Below, piece by piece: positions 43,180-56,400 of a stretch of 64,000 nucleotides of DNA. A model generated the notes under the pieces. It saw nothing but the letters and a program-made list of their open reading frames with translations, was not told where the DNA came from and did no database searches. The stretch spans positions 35,712,123 through 35,776,122 of the forward strand of contig CM035170.1 of NCBI GenBank assembly GCA_020205615.1. The letters are read 5' to 3'. Numbering within the stretch: position 1 is the first letter of the stretch; every line of letters begins with the position of its first letter. The DNA is from Panax quinquefolius. Lineage: Eukaryota > Streptophyta > Magnoliopsida > Apiales > Araliaceae. Both the position numbers and the translations under genes were made by a program.

Positions 43180-46100
43180 TGTGACAACTCAAAAATTTAG
43201 AAAATCTTAAATGATTAAATTAAAGGTTAAAGTTTAAAACCTAGAGTGAAAATAGAGGATTTATTTAAAAATTTTAAGAAAAATCTATACGATTTAATAA
43301 TTGAAAGAGATTATGTAATAATAATTATGGCAAGCCATATGAAGAAGGCTTATTGAATGTAGCAAACCGTATTAAGAGGTTTAATAGATATTAAATTAAA
43401 TGTCTATTCTAATTTATTAGTATATAAATTATTTTATGATTTATGAAGGACGTGTATGTTGGCGTAATATGGTAAATATATTAAATTATATTTGTTTTAT
43501 TTAAATAAATTGATATAAACAATTTATAATGTGAGAGAATAAAATTATTAATTATTTTCAATATGTGTGCATGTTTGGTGTAATTGGTAATTGGGAGTTA
43601 ATAAATATTTATTTATTTATTTATTTATTACGCAGGAAAATAAAATTGTTGGGAACAATTGGTGTAATGAGGCAAAAAGAGGCGGATTAAGCATATAATA
43701 TTTATATATATACTTTACCCAAGAGTATTAGAATAAATTCTTATATGAAATTAATTTAATAAAGAAAAGATATTATATTTATCGTAATGTCTTAAGGAAG
43801 TAAATAAATTCTTAATTGAATTTATGTTAATGAGATAAAGATATTATATTATAATATCTTGGGTATGTAAATAATTATATTTGCATAGGAAATTATGTGC
43901 AACATATTTATTTTGCAATTATAAAATAAATATGTAATTTAAGTATGCTATAAGTTATGTATTATATAATTTATATATCAAAGATGGACTATATAAATTA
44001 TATGATTACAATAGGGTAAAACGTTTTAAGGAGATTTATGTAGTAACTTATTTGATTAAATTAAGTTACTAAGATTGGGTAATTAAATTACTTAACAAAA
44101 GCATTAAAAGAATAATTGGTTTAATTATTTAATTAAGTTATATTGGTTAATTCCTTAAATGCACATACTACTATTCCAAACTCGGTGTTCAAGTTGATAG
44201 TTTTCCTCCTTATTTTCCTTTGCTATTGCCGTGAATGAGAAAAAGTGTAGGGAGCAAGAATTTCTCTTGGAGGTCAAGCCAAAATTACTTGTAAATTGAG
44301 AGCTTAGCAATTTATCTCCTCTCCTTATACTAGCCGACACTTCCTCTCTCTTCCTTGGCAAAAATTTTGCCCTCTTATGCCCACAAAGTCTTTTAACCAT
44401 GAGTTCAAAAATATTGACATCCTAATTTAGCTAAAGCTTAAATCCAAAATTGGAACCTTGGAAGAGCTTGGATCTTAATCACAAGTAGCAAAAGGTATGA
44501 AATTGTTTTCAATTTTGAGTTCTAGTATGAATTCATAAAATATATAAAAATAAAGTAAAGTTTGAATTTTGGAGGTTTAGTTAGTTTTGATGTAAATTTA
44601 GACTAAGTTTCTTTATAATAAATCAAGTTTTGATCCTTGTATATGTAATATGGCATTAGAAAAGGGTTTGAATCAAGAAATGATAAAGTTAGTTTTGTTA
44701 GTAAACTAGTTAATTTACTATATTTATTTTGGCTTGGAATTGATTATGTAAATGGGTTCTAATGATTGTAATTAGAGATATGGAGCTAGTATGTGGTGTG
44801 CGGAGTAACAAAGAGAAAGAATTTGGGTTAGAACGAAAACAAAACCCCATGAAATCAGCCCACCATTTTAACGCACACATTATGTTCGTTAAATGGCCTT
44901 AAAGAATAAAATGATTAAAAGTTTAGAATTTAATGGAGCCGAGACCTATGACGAGTCTGGTTATGTTAAATAAGACTTATTTGTAAAGAAAGTTGGGTTG
45001 GAACGAGTCGAGGCAAGTTTTGGATGTCAAAATTAGAAGTTCAAAAAACTAGTGGACTGCTGATCCAAAAACGAAAATTTGGGGTTTGCTAGATTGTTTA
45101 GAAAATTCTAGGCTTTTGGTATGTTATAGTACATTGAATAAGCTTTCCATAGACTCTAGAATGGACTAATTCTAACTTCGAAGCAAAGAGTTATGATCAT
45201 TCAAAGTAGTCGCATCAAAACTGTCTAACCAACTCGGGGCAGTCAGCTTGAACTAATTTTCTGGAATTCTGTGTTTAGAATTTGGAAAAGGTAAAAGAAT
45301 AAAGTTATAGTCTCGGAAGTTCGCTTCGTGTGGGCTCAAGAATCACTCAAAAATGTTTCGAAATGGAAAAGTTATGACTATTTTAGCAAGAGAGGGTAAA
45401 GCTGGGAACGAATGAAAAATAGTTTTGAACACCCATTTTTGAACATTGTTTTGGACCATCTATCTTATCCGAAATGGGTGTCCTGTAACTTTTAAAAATA
45501 GGTTTATATTATGTTTACAGCATATCCAAAGTTGGATGTCATCGGACTAATGAGACAGAAACTAAAAATCTGCAAAGTTGCTACGCCAAGAAGAGGGGTC
45601 ACGCCTGTAAGCGTAGATGTCGCCTAACAAGAGTAGTAAGCTAACATGAACAGTGATCGCTTCCAAAGCAGACAGCATACCAACTCATGATGGCCACTTT
45701 GGCACATGGTTTTTAGTGGTTTAACGTGTCCGGAATGCATTGCTAATATTTTTTAAAAATAGTCTCATATACCAAGTTTGTCATATTCGAAAATCAACGC
45801 GATCCGACTTGTGAACTAAAAGTTTGAAAATGGTGAAGTCGGTACGTGGGAAATGGGTGGGGCTGCCTATAGCAGCCCAGCCATATGGGCTGCTACCTGC
45901 TGCCCTTTTGGAGCTTTCATTTGACTCGCTTAAAATGTTCTAAATGAATGGTTAGCATTTTTCAAAAATAGGTGGATATACAACCTACATCAAACCAAAA
46001 TGTCACTGCGATTTGATTAATGGTCTGAGAAATAAAAATGCGTGAACGAGCATGTCAGAATTGGTAAAATGGGCGATGCCGAACATAACCGCCATTGGCT

Positions 46101-47315
46101 GTTTTGACGTTCGACATTCCAGATCTTGTTTGGGCTAGATTTTAAGCAATGTTAAGTCTAATAAAGTCCCAAGAGATAAGTTTTGACGTTATGTGATAAG
46201 TTATGCTACGAAAAACTCAGTACATGCATAAATATAGTAATAAAAATATTAGATAATTTGTGAGACCTTTATTAGATAATTAAAATATTATTAAATACTT
46301 AATAATATTAGATAATGATTAAAATATTTTTAAATGGTTAATAATATTTGTGAATGATTAAGATTATATTAAAGGATTATAATTAAAATAATATTAAGTG
46401 GTTAATAATATTATGACTAAAATATTATTAAAGGGTTAATAATATTATACAAATGTTTAAGATATTCATTATGATAGTAATATTATTAAGGGATAATAAT
46501 ATTACTAATGAGTTAAAGAATTGTTCAATGTTTGATTACGTGGCTAAATATTAGTTAATTTATTATCCGAGTAATAGTATTGTGATATAAAGTGTATTTT
46601 GCTAATTAAAATATTGATCTTATTAATTATAGGTCTTTCATAAGAGATTAAATTAGATTTCTTAGCGGTAATCAGCGGTACAGACAAGTTTCCCTAACTT
46701 AAACTTGAGTTGTATTTTCAAAGCATGCTACTGTATAATTATTGTTGATTATTCACATCTATACTGATTATTGATTCGCACTTAGTGCATGTTGCATATG
46801 TTTATCAGGTGTGAAAGGTTGATCACCTTCATTACCATAAGGTTCAGTTAAATTTGTTCATGGACATTGTTGACCACTCAGCATAATTATTCAGTTATTT
46901 AGTTATTGAAGTTTTGATTCATGCTCTTTCACAATTATATTACATTGTTGAAAACTTGAAAGCTTATTCATTTTCAATCATGATATATCTTCCTTGTATT
47001 TAAACTTGTTGGGCAAAATAGTTGCTCACACTTGCTATATCATGATAAAATTTTCAGATTAAGACGAAGGTTTGAATAAAGAGAGAGGCAAAGGCAAATT
47101 CCAGAATTGGATTATTATGCAGTTAGAATTATTAAATTTTCTGATGCGGATGACATTGTAAGTTGTGTAGGATATTGAATGCATGTATTAAGTTAAGGTT
47201 ACAGACCTTGGGGATTATGTGTAAAAGTTTATTGTATAAACAATTCATGTTTATATCTTTCGCATTAGTTATAGAAATGATGTATCGTAACGTACCCGGA
47301 TTTGGGGACGTCACA
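43180..47315 (+). repeat. 4.1 kb LTR of element D
   Basis: It starts TGTGACAACTC after the polypurine tract and ends GGGGACGTCACA at 47315. The next base begins an unrelated integrase fragment. No PBS follows, so it is a 3' LTR. Length is at the high end for the lineage. It contains three degenerate units of about 240 bases (45430-46060). No gene is evident inside; short ORFs such as 44155-44400 look like chance. Confidence 0.65.
45430..46060 (+). repeat. three-unit degenerate repeat of about 240 bp inside LTR D
   Basis: Each unit has a TTTTAAAAATAG or TTTTTCAAAAATAG word (near 45495, 45750 and 45958). This is followed by a phrase on CC-AA-GTTG/CAT-AAACC and by CGATYYGAYT-type wording, then a more variable GC-richer part. 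Confidence 0.6.
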
Positions 47316-47411
47316 GTTTTTGATCGAGACCTAAGATTCACTTCATGATTTTGGGTTAGTTTGCAAAAAGCTATGGGCACAGATTTACTATTTAGTTCGG
47401 CATATCATCCT
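47316..47411 (+). pseudogene. integrase core fragment, left half (C family)
   Basis: It aligns to 34148-34243 of element C: GATCGAGACC, the CTTCATGATTTTGGG segment and GGCATATCATCCT. It ends at a solo LTR, and its continuation is at 49853. It shares the TGA stop seen in C (here 47346-47348). Its left edge coincides with the end of LTR D. Confidence 0.88.
47407..47411. repeat. target-site duplication ATCCT, left copy
   Basis: ATCCT is repeated exactly at 49853-49857. Removing the LTR and one copy restores the integrase alignment to element C. Confidence 0.92.
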
Positions 47412-49852
47412 TGTGAGACCCCAGATTTTATCAATAAAGATTTAAATTTTGTCGAAATAATTTTTTAATATTATGGTGTGAATTTGAGATAATATTATAG
47501 TTGTGGGTAGTATTTATAAATTTTGCAAAGTATGCAAGTGGTTATATTATATTCGATTGGTGGGGAATATTCGGTTTAGCGGGGAATATTCGCACAACTA
47601 CTCAATCATTGGTGGACCCTACAATGTAATTATTGCCGGATTGAGAAAACGACAAAAAATATTTTATTGAAATAACGGCGGAAGTTTTACCGTGAATACG
47701 GTTGAACTACTGGGTAGTAAAAGTAAATTAATACGTGGGTTGCATAGTAGCACACGGTATTGATTATTGATGCTTATGTGAGAAGTCACTCGGTTTGATT
47801 CCATTATTGTCGATTAATAATATGAATTATTATAATGATAATGACGCTTTTATTTTATTCAGATTATTAACGTAATAAAATGTAAACATCTTTTTATATA
47901 TAAAATGTAATACTTTATTAAAGTTATTCTATAAATAAAATATATTATATTTTATTATGCATAGTGTTGCATAGTGTTTTGCATAGTGTTTTTTGCGTAG
48001 TGTTGCATAGTGTTTGCATAGTAAAATGTTTTTATATAAATAGAATATATGATATTTTATTTAAAAGATTTTGCTTTTAAATATGGACCGTCGATTAAAG
48101 TAAATCAATCTGGACCGCTCATGGATTAATTACTATGCATTCTATTTTCCTATAAATAGAAGCTCATTCCTTCATTATTTTCTTACGAATTCACCAAAAC
48201 TCTAGTGAGAGAAATTATAGAGAGAAGCTATAGAGAAAATCTATAGAGAGAAAGAAGAAGAGTATTCGGTACTTCACTACTTTGATATCCAAAGGTCTTT
48301 TACTGGTAAGGGATATTATTTGTTGTAAACTGTAAAGGGGTGTTATTCTTTCTTATTCATGAAGAGAACTTCATTATTCCATTCATTATTATTTTGTTGA
48401 ATAACTCAGTAAAAGTGGCATACCCTATACATAACCTTTTGATACGCCAGACACCCTATACTTGGTGAAATCCTTATATTATTCCATTCTTATTTATTCC
48501 ATTGAATAACTCAGATACGCTGAATCCCCTATACTTGGTGATCTTCTTCTCATTATTCCATTCTTTATTATTCTCGTTGGAATATCCTCATGTGTTTTAC
48601 ACCCGACCGGTTTCCATTGTTTATTATTCCGCATTTATTATTCTTTGGAATATCCTGTTCAGGTGTTTTACAATTTGACTCGTTCCATTGTTTATTATTC
48701 AAAGATTTATTATTCTGTTGGATCATCCTGTCTTGCGTGAATTTCACCGACTGGTTCCGTTATTATTATTCTGTTGAATAACCTGTCTGTCAAGTACCCG
48801 CATGCATGGTGATTTCTTTTGTTATTCCATTCTTTATTATACCCAGTTGGTTAAAAACTTTGACTTCTATACTCCATGAAATTAGTAGAATATCCTTGAT
48901 ATTTGCGTTTCATCCAAAGATTCTTTCATGGAAATATTCTTCCGATCATTCTTGAATTTTACTCTACAAAAAACAAGATCTTGTTGACAATTTGGACGTT
49001 ATTAATTCCTCGGATAAAATAATTCTTGAACTTGTTTTATTGAATTATTATGTCATTGTCATCATCCTCATGATATATTATGTTATCTTTGGCTTACGTG
49101 CATAGATGAACTTAGTATGATTATGACCGTGGATCATTCTAAGATAATCATGGCTTGTTATAAATGATGTGATAAAAGTCCTCAAAGGGCACATAATGCA
49201 GTGATGGATAGTTTTTGGTATGATTATGACCAAGGGGTGATTCGGTATAGTCATGACCATTGATAATTTGATGAAAATCCTTGACGTGCAGTAATGGGAT
49301 GATTAGATATTGTGGTTTATTCATTAAACCGAGTCTTAATGATAAAAATTTATGAAAACCTTTTAAAACATAAAAGATAGTAGACTTTATTTTCTACTTG
49401 ACTCTTTTAATGGATTGCATATTCACATGCGAGCTTAAACTAGTTGTCTATTGTATTTTATCGCTTTAACATCATTGTTGAAGGCTAATGATAATTTATT
49501 CTCGCATTATCTTAGTCATAATATTTCTTCTTCGGCTAGTTGAGCTCACCTTTTCTTTCACCGTTCTCTTCGTGAAATGAGAACATAGCCGGACGAAGCC
49601 TGGGGAAGCTGAGTAATGGTCCAGAGGGATAGCATTAGTAGTCCTCACTATTCGTGAAATAGTGTGATAATAGTTGTAATGAGGACTCCTTTTGAGTTTG
49701 TATAATATCTAGTAGACAATATTTGTATTCAAACTCACAGTTTATGTCGTATTGTACACGATAGTTATATTAGTAAGTTGTATTAGAATTTATGTACCAT
49801 GTAAGTGGCGACCCAAGATGGGTGACGTATACCTAATTTTGGGGGCGTCACA
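47412..49852 (+). repeat. solo LTR of the C family
   Basis: 2441 bp, starting TGTGAGACCCC and ending GGGGGCGTCACA, with perfect ATCCT duplications. It has the family TATA box (48151) and the minisatellite (48366-48790). In place of the TA run it has a GCATAGTGTT repeat (47960-48020). It is more diverged from the C LTRs than they are from each other. It sits inside an integrase fragment of its own family. Confidence 0.92.
48366..48790 (+). repeat. 60 bp minisatellite, solo LTR copy
   Basis: Six to seven units with ATTCC-TTTATTATTCT and TTGGAATATCCT cores, and variable ends. Unit number and order differ from the C copies. Confidence 0.8.
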
Positions 49853-50293
49853 ATCCTCAAACAGACGGGCAGTCAGAGAGGACTATTCAAACTCTTGAAG
49901 ATTTTTTAAGAATCTGTGTCCTTGACTTCAAGGGAAGTTCTGACAAGTTCTTGCCATTAGTTGAATTCTCCTACAACAACAGTTATCAAGCAAGTATCGA
50001 CATGGCTCCATTCAAAGCATTGTATGGATGCAAGTGTCATTCTCCAGTATGCTGGGACGAGGTGGATGAAGCAACGTTGTTGGGACCGGAGTTGGTACGT
50101 ATGACTACGGAGAAGATTCAAATGATCTGACAACGTATAAAAACTCACAATATCGACAAAAGAGTTAAGATGATCTTCATCGAAATAACCTAGAATTCAA
50201 TGTTGGAGATCATGTGTTATTACGTGTTACTCCATGGAAAGGAGTTACAAGATTTGGAAAAAGAGGAAAGCTCAAACCTCGATTCGTCGGATC
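49853..50293 (+). pseudogene. integrase fragment, right half (C family)
   Basis: It continues the alignment to element C from about 34239 to 34680: CAGACGGGCAGTCAGAGAGG, the YNNSYQAS segment and the GDHVLLRV region. A stop falls near 50126 and a frameshift near 50150. It breaks off at TCGATTCGTCGGA, where C continues to its chromodomain. A C-rich junction follows. Confidence 0.88.
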
Positions 50294-51404
50294 ACCGCCA
50301 CGGGAGACCCCCCCTTGGACACCCCCCCCCCCGTCGTAGCGCACGATGGTTGTGACCCCAATATTTTGTTTATAGTTTTCTTTAATTATATATACATTGT
50401 TGTGTGCTTATTGTGATATGCATGGTGCATAGTTATGGCTTTTTTACCCATAAGTTATTGGTTTTTGGTTTTGAAATACGACTTGCATGTCCCGCCTTTC
50501 TATAAATTCTAATGTAATATTCTCTTCTCATCTAAATCCCCTCGAATGTAACTCGAGGTTTCTTTATGTCATATAATAATTTATAATCTTGAAGATGACA
50601 AAATAAAGAACACGATGGTAAGATGATGATGGAAAGGAGGCACGTGCATGAGGAAGTTCCAAGGAAGTTACTATTTGGAAGATCTTTTACCACCTTCGAT
50701 TGACCTTCAATCTTTCATTAGCGTGAAAAGATTGAGAGTGGATTGGGCCATAACTATGACACATTTAATTTTGCACTTTATTTATGCTTTTAAATGATAT
50801 TATATGATAAATAATGTGAATGCTTAATAAGATTAAAATTGGTGAGATTTAATTAATATATAAAATCCCTCATTAAATTATTAAGTCTAAATCAGATGCC
50901 TTCCAATGAATAACACTCATCAAGACCTTGACCAATGGATATAGGTTTACCAAAGCAAAGTACCCTATTTATCTAGGTAAGATGCGATAGGATAATTGTG
51001 ATATCCAAAATGCTAAAATCATTGGGCCCGACTTAACTTAGTTATCTCAATAAGATTACGTACTTAGAGGCATAGAGTTTGGTAGGTACCATTAGATGGA
51101 CTAGAAACAAATGTTGTTTACCAAACTATCCAAGAATTATATATGATATAATTGACAAAGGGTTGTCTACCTAAATAATTGTGTTTTGAGAGAATAACCA
51201 AAGTTAACTTAAGGCATAATGAAATATGAATCTTGGCTCACTAGAAAGATTTAATAGAAAATGCTTTCCGAATTAATGGTGGGGGTTATTAATTTGAATA
51301 AAATAGTGGAAGGTATATTTTGAATGTCCTATTATCAATTACATAATATCAAAAACTCTGCAATTTGACTTATTATTTTTTGCACTTATAAATTGTAGAT
51401 ATCA
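50294..51404. other. junction and probable copia leader or LTR
   Basis: 50294-50345 is C-rich with runs of seven and about thirteen C. From TGTGACCCC at 50352 the sequence is AT-rich without ORFs up to the copia gag ATG. It may include the copia LTR and leader. The second LTR is not in the window and I see no convincing PBS, so the boundary is open. Confidence 0.35.
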
Positions 51405-52394
51405 ATGTCAAACAACAACAACACAAATAATCTTTCACTACGATCAGTCCTTGAGAAGGACAAGCTGAGTGGAATTAATTTCCTTGACTGGTTTAGGAAC
51501 TTGAGGATTGTCCTCAAACAAGAGCGCAAGCTATATGTCATTAAAAATCCCATTCATGCAGTACCAGTTGACACTACACCACGTGCAGAGTATAATGCTT
51601 ACAAGAAGCATCAAGATGATGTTCTGGATATGAGTTATCTCATGCTATCAACTATGAACGCTAAGCTTCAGAATCAATATGAGTTGATGGATGCTTATGA
51701 GATGATCGAGCATCTTAAGAAATTGTTCGAAGGGCATGCTCGATAGGAGATGTATAATACAAGAAAAGCATTGTATCACTGCAAAATGGTTGAACGTGAT
51801 CCAGTTGGTCCACATGTGCTAAAAATTATTGGGTATATTGAGTACCTTGATAGGTTTGGTTTTCCGATTACTCCGGAAGCCCAAACTGATCTTGTTTTAC
51901 AATCTTTGAACAACAACTACTCTCAATTTGTTATGAATTATCTCATGAATGAAATTGAGAAACCACTTACTGAGTTGTTAAGCATGTTAAGAACTGCCGA
52001 GAACAACATGAAAAAGGAAGGACCCACTCCCATAATGATGGTGCAAAAGAGGAAGGCTAAGGGAAATTGGAAATGCAAGAAGAAGATAGGATCTAAATCT
52101 TGTGCCAAACCCAATTCCAAAATCAAACAGGCTTTAAAACCTAAAGGTGGGGTGGCTAAAGAAGGTGATTGTCACTTCTGTGGAAAACCTAGACACTGGA
52201 AGAGGAACTGTCATGCTTATTTGGAAGAAGTGAAGAAAAGGAAAGGAAGTGTGACTTCTGATTCAGGTATATATGTTATAGAAGTCAACTTGTCTACTTC
52301 TACATCATGGGTATTGGATATTGGATGTGGTTTTCACATTTGTGTTAATGTGCAGGAACTCCGAAGGAATAGGACTGGTGAAAGGAGAGGTTGA
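51405..52394 (+). pseudogene. Ty1/copia gag
   Basis: The start at 51405 gives MSNNNNTNNLSLRSVLEKD, followed by LSGINFLDWFRNLRIVLKQE and LKKLFEGHAR, the standard UBN2-type copia Gag. A TAG at 51744-51746 breaks the frame, which resumes at 51750 in the same phase. It continues with LKIIGYIEYLDRFGFPI and PLTELLSMLRTAE and ends in an intact knuckle CHFCGKPRHWKRNC (52170-52211). The last part (52260-52340) already enters protease, where the active site reads VLDIGCGFH instead of the usual DTG. Gag would form the cytoplasmic particle; this copy is inactive. Confidence 0.9.
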
Positions 52395-53765
52395 CCTATG
52401 AGTTAGGAATGGAGCAAAAGTTGTTGTGCTGGCCGTAGGAACTTATCATTTATCTTTGCCCACTGGGCTAGTATTGGAATTAGAGGATTGTTATTATGTG
52501 TCTGCTATAAGGAAAAACATTATTTTTGTTTCTTGTTTGAAAAAAAAAGGTTTTTCATTTATAATAAAGAACAATCGTTGTTCGTTTTACTTAAATGATA
52601 TATGATATGGTATTTCACAATTGTTTAACGGTCTTTATATTGTTGATTTAAAAATGCTTATCTATAACTCCATAAAGATGGGTTTTTGGATTCATTTGAT
52701 TTTGAATCATATGAGAAATGAGAGTCTTGTTTATTAGGCAACATGACTAAAGCCCCTTTCACTGGACACAGTGAATGGGCTAGTGATGTATTGGGACTCA
52801 TACATAGTGATGTATGTGGACCCATTAGTTTGTTAACAAGAGGTAGGTTTCATTATTTCATTACATTTACTGACGACTTCAGTAGATATGGATATGTGTA
52901 TCTTATGAGACACAAATCCGAATCCTTTGAAAAGTTCAAGGAATTCAAGAATGAAGTTCAAAACCAATTTGGAAAACGCATAAAAGCCCTTTGATTCGAT
53001 CGAGGAGGTGAATACTTAAGCAAAGACTTTGATGACCTTCTAAAGGAGTGTGGTATTATATCACAGCTCACTCCACCTAGAACACCACAATGGAATGGTG
53101 TATCTCAAAGGAGGAATCGAACCTTGTTGGACATGGTACGATCAATGATGAGTCATGTAGATCTTCCAATAAGCTTCTAGGGTCATGCCCTAGAGACAGC
53201 TACATTCACACTTAACCGTGTTCCTACAAAGACGGTTCAGAAGACACCGTATACGATGTGGACTAGGAAACATGCTAGTATGTTGTTCATGAAGATTTGG
53301 GGTTGCAAGGCATTTGTAAAACGTCTGGATTCTGACAAGCTCTGACCCAAATCAGACAAATATAATTTTGTGGGATACCCAAAAGAAACAAAAGGGTATT
53401 ATTTCTACAAACCTTCTAAGAACAAAGTGTTTGTTGCTCGAACTGGTATTTTTCTAGAAAGAGAATTTGTCTCTAAAGGAAATTGTGGGAGGAAAGTAGA
53501 ACTCGAAGAAATTTGAGAACCACAAAATATCATTTAACCTGAGTTGAAAGGTGAGCAAGAACCACAAGATATTATGGAAAGTGAACCTGCTCAAATTACA
53601 CAAGGCATTCGTAGATCTGGTAGGACACGCCAAGAGCCCGAGAGATATTATGGATATCATGTGACTCAAAATGGCAATGCGATGCTCATAGATCAGGATG
53701 AGCCTGCTTCCTACCAAGAAGCTATGAATGGACCAGATTCAAAGAAATGGCTTGAAGCCATGAAT
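52395..53765 (+). pseudogene. Ty1/copia protease end and integrase, broken before RT
   Basis: The protease end and linker (52395-52740) are frameshifted. Integrase starts near 52740 with KAPFTGHSEWASDVLGLIH and SDVCGPIS. The core has FITFTDDFSRYGYVYLM and, after a TGA at 52992-52994, FDRGGEYLSKDFDDLL and PQWNGVSQRRNRT, so the triad region is recognisable but the usual E appears as Q. Further stops occur near 53178, 53343, 53516 and 53537. The end (53544-53765) has RRSGRTRQEPERYYG and GPDSKKWLEAM, which lead into reverse transcriptase. There the element E LTR interrupts. The rest should lie beyond the right edge. Confidence 0.88.
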
Positions 53766-55146
53766 TGGGTAAAATCTATATACGCAAAACACGCAAGTAT
53801 ACATGGTCAACAAGTAATATAGTAATGAATAAAGTATCGTTCCCACGGAGACAAATTAGCAAGAAATTTAACTTCACAATTATCAATTTCCTATTAATCC
53901 TAATTCTATTAAACTATTCAATTCAATGGTTTAAAATTATAGAAACTAAATTAATAAATAAATAAACTATCACAAAACAATCACAAATATCAAAATTCAG
54001 AATTTCAAACAATTGTTTGAGAATTAGACTTATGATTTCACCCTAAGCTTCATGCTGATTTTTACACTTTTATTCCAATTCAATTCACTATCCCAGTTTA
54101 TTAATTAAGAACACGAATGTAGTACTAGCCACCTCTCGATGCACTAATTCTGTATTAACTTTATACCACAATTTAGATAGAAACAAGTTAAACACCTTAA
54201 TCAACCAACTCACTATATCTCTATGAGAACTGAAATTAAAGAAGGTTTAAGATTAAGTTCTCTATCTGATTACATGTGATGTCAAGCATATCTCTACCTT
54301 AACATAAATCAAGATTCTACTATTCACAAAATTCATGAACACATACTATATTAACTAAGTCTAGATTCGAATATCCTCTCTCGATTCCATACAAATCCAC
54401 AAAGAACTGTTGATCATGCAATTCATAAATTCACGCTCAAATTAACATAGATAAATTGGAAATACTTTATTGAACTAGAAATCAAAGCTACAAAATCATT
54501 GTTTCACCTAAGGATCCATCCTAAGCCTAAAAAGTGAATTAGTTCAAAATGAATGAAATAAAAACTGAATACTTTAAAGAAAACATCCTTGCAATTACAA
54601 ATAAAAGACTAAGGAGATGAATAATGATGAACACCCTTCACGTAGCCTAGAATTGCAATTGTCCCGAAAATCTCTTCAAAATACTCCTCTCCAAAGCTTG
54701 CTATCAAAAATCTGGAAATTATCCTCGTAATATGCCTTATGTCGTGTAATTCATTGTTAATTGAGTAAATAGCCTCCCACACACAAGTCCCAGCCGAAAT
54801 TCTCTCCTTTTTAGAGTCCATATGCTACTAGAATGCTCAAATCCATATGGCAGCAGAGTTCAACAAGCAAAAGGAGAGTCACTTGATCGAGACCCCCCGC
54901 TCGGCAGGGGTATATAGGCAAAAAGGGCTAGCCCCGGCGGGGGTGTCTTCTACAAGTTGACTGTGCCATTTTCCAAGTTACTTCCACTTTTGCTCCAAAA
55001 AACCTCATTTCTTCACGACTTGCCTCAACAACCACCCTACACATAAAAGAACAAGAAACGAGTAAAAATGAACATGAAAACGAGAAAGTAATAGCGAATT
55101 AAGCTTGAAATGAACATCGATTCGTGGATATAAAATCCACTTATCA
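53766..55146 (-). repeat. 3' LTR of element E
   Basis: On the minus strand it starts TGATAAGTGGATTTTATATCC and ends TTTTACCCA, as in element A. 1381 bp. It has a GC-rich CCCCGGCGGGGG segment near 54933 and a TATATAG word at 54911-54917 read as CTATATA on the element strand. The minus ORF 54609-54821 inside it is not recognisable. Confidence 0.9.
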
Positions 55147-55165
55147 AAATCCCCCAAACTTAAAC
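55147..55165 (-). other. polypurine tract of element E
   Basis: The minus strand reads GTTTAAGTTTGGGGGATTTT directly before the 3' LTR, matching element A. Confidence 0.8.
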
Positions 55166-56400
55166 CGTGCTAGTCCTCGAGCACAAAACAAACTACATGT
55201 TATGCAATGCAATGCAATGAGATGGAATGAATATAATCTATATGCCTTCTAATCCAACAGTATCGCAAAATCAAAGTTATCCCATCGGCCTCAGAGTAAA
55301 AAAGCAACTCTACAATATGAATCACCAAAACCAATCCATAATTTCGTATTAATTCTCAAATCTTAACCCATCATCACTGGTATAATGTGTGTGTGTGTGT
55401 GTGTTCAACATCTATGATAACTGATACGGACTCAAATTCAATACATACTCAATTTCTTAGAAGGAATCATACAGTGCAAACTTAAAAACCCCAAAAAATA
55501 GGCACATTCCAATTAAAACTAAGCAATACCAAATTCAAGGGTTTATGTCGGGTACTTACACTTCATTTATCTCATCATTTTTTTCCAAGGGGGCTTTTTG
55601 CTCTTTTCTCATTTTTTTATTTTTTTATTTCTTCTCTCTTTTTTTAGATAGATGGTTGGTGAGTGCGTTTTACGCTCCATCTCACACTTTGTGTTTATGG
55701 GGAGTATTTCTCCTCAACCCACCACAAGACTCAACTTGTTTCATTTTTTTCTTCTTTTTTTTTTCTGAAGCTTATACACCCTACGTTTTCCCCCCAAACT
55801 CAGGGTCTTGCCTAATTTGTCGTCTTCACTGCCTATCCATATCGTTTTCACATTTACCCTAGCATTATGCTTTAGAAACTATTTATGTATCAATTTGAAC
55901 TAACCAGTCAGCAAAGATGTTATTAGCGTGCTAACCTTTTTATAACAGTTTCAAACAAGTGCAAGATTCGATTCATAACAGAAATTATATCACAGTTCTA
56001 ATAATCAATATTGTATTGGTTAACCTATTCACAATCTCATCACTGGCCCACAAATAACATGAACTACAAAACCATTGGACATATGCAAACACAATATTTA
56101 ACTAAATTTATTTTTTATTTTTTATATTTATTTTTTATTTTTTATTTTAACAAAATGCGATAATAACAGGATTAAAAAAAATGCAATTACAAAAATGACC
56201 TAAGCTACTATGTATGCACTTAAGCTATCATTACATAACATAACCTATATGTAATATTTCCTAAAATGCAATGACAAATTTAAACCTAACTACTACATAT
56301 GCATGCAAACAAGAATATAAATCCTCCAAACTTAAGTAATACAATGCCCTCATTGGATGAATAATCATAATTAAGTCCGTGAGGACTTCCCTGCAATCGC
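55166..56400 (-). other. noncoding 3' region of element E
   Basis: No gene. It has a (GT)10 run at 55385-55405, T-rich tracts at 55600-55770 and 56105-56150, and extra polypurine-like copies (minus-strand AGTTTGGGGG near 55790 and TTAAGTTTGGAG near 56327). It is homologous in layout to 18000-19520 of element A. The + ORF 55545-55862 is a low-complexity artefact. Confidence 0.7.

Larger units (their letters stand above)
43148..47315 (+). mobile_element. 3' end of a chromovirus-like element (element D)
   Basis: The interior end TTTTGAGGACGAAATTCTTAG and polypurine AGAAGAAGGGGTGA (43148-43179) are standard for the Tekay/Del end. They are followed directly by an LTR. No gag or pol belonging to it is seen upstream, so D is either a truncated copy or a large non-coding derivative. 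Confidence 0.65.

Noticed and set aside
55545..55862. Phe-rich ORF resembling a membrane protein
   Set aside because: It is produced by T-rich tracts in the noncoding 3' region of element E on the opposite strand.
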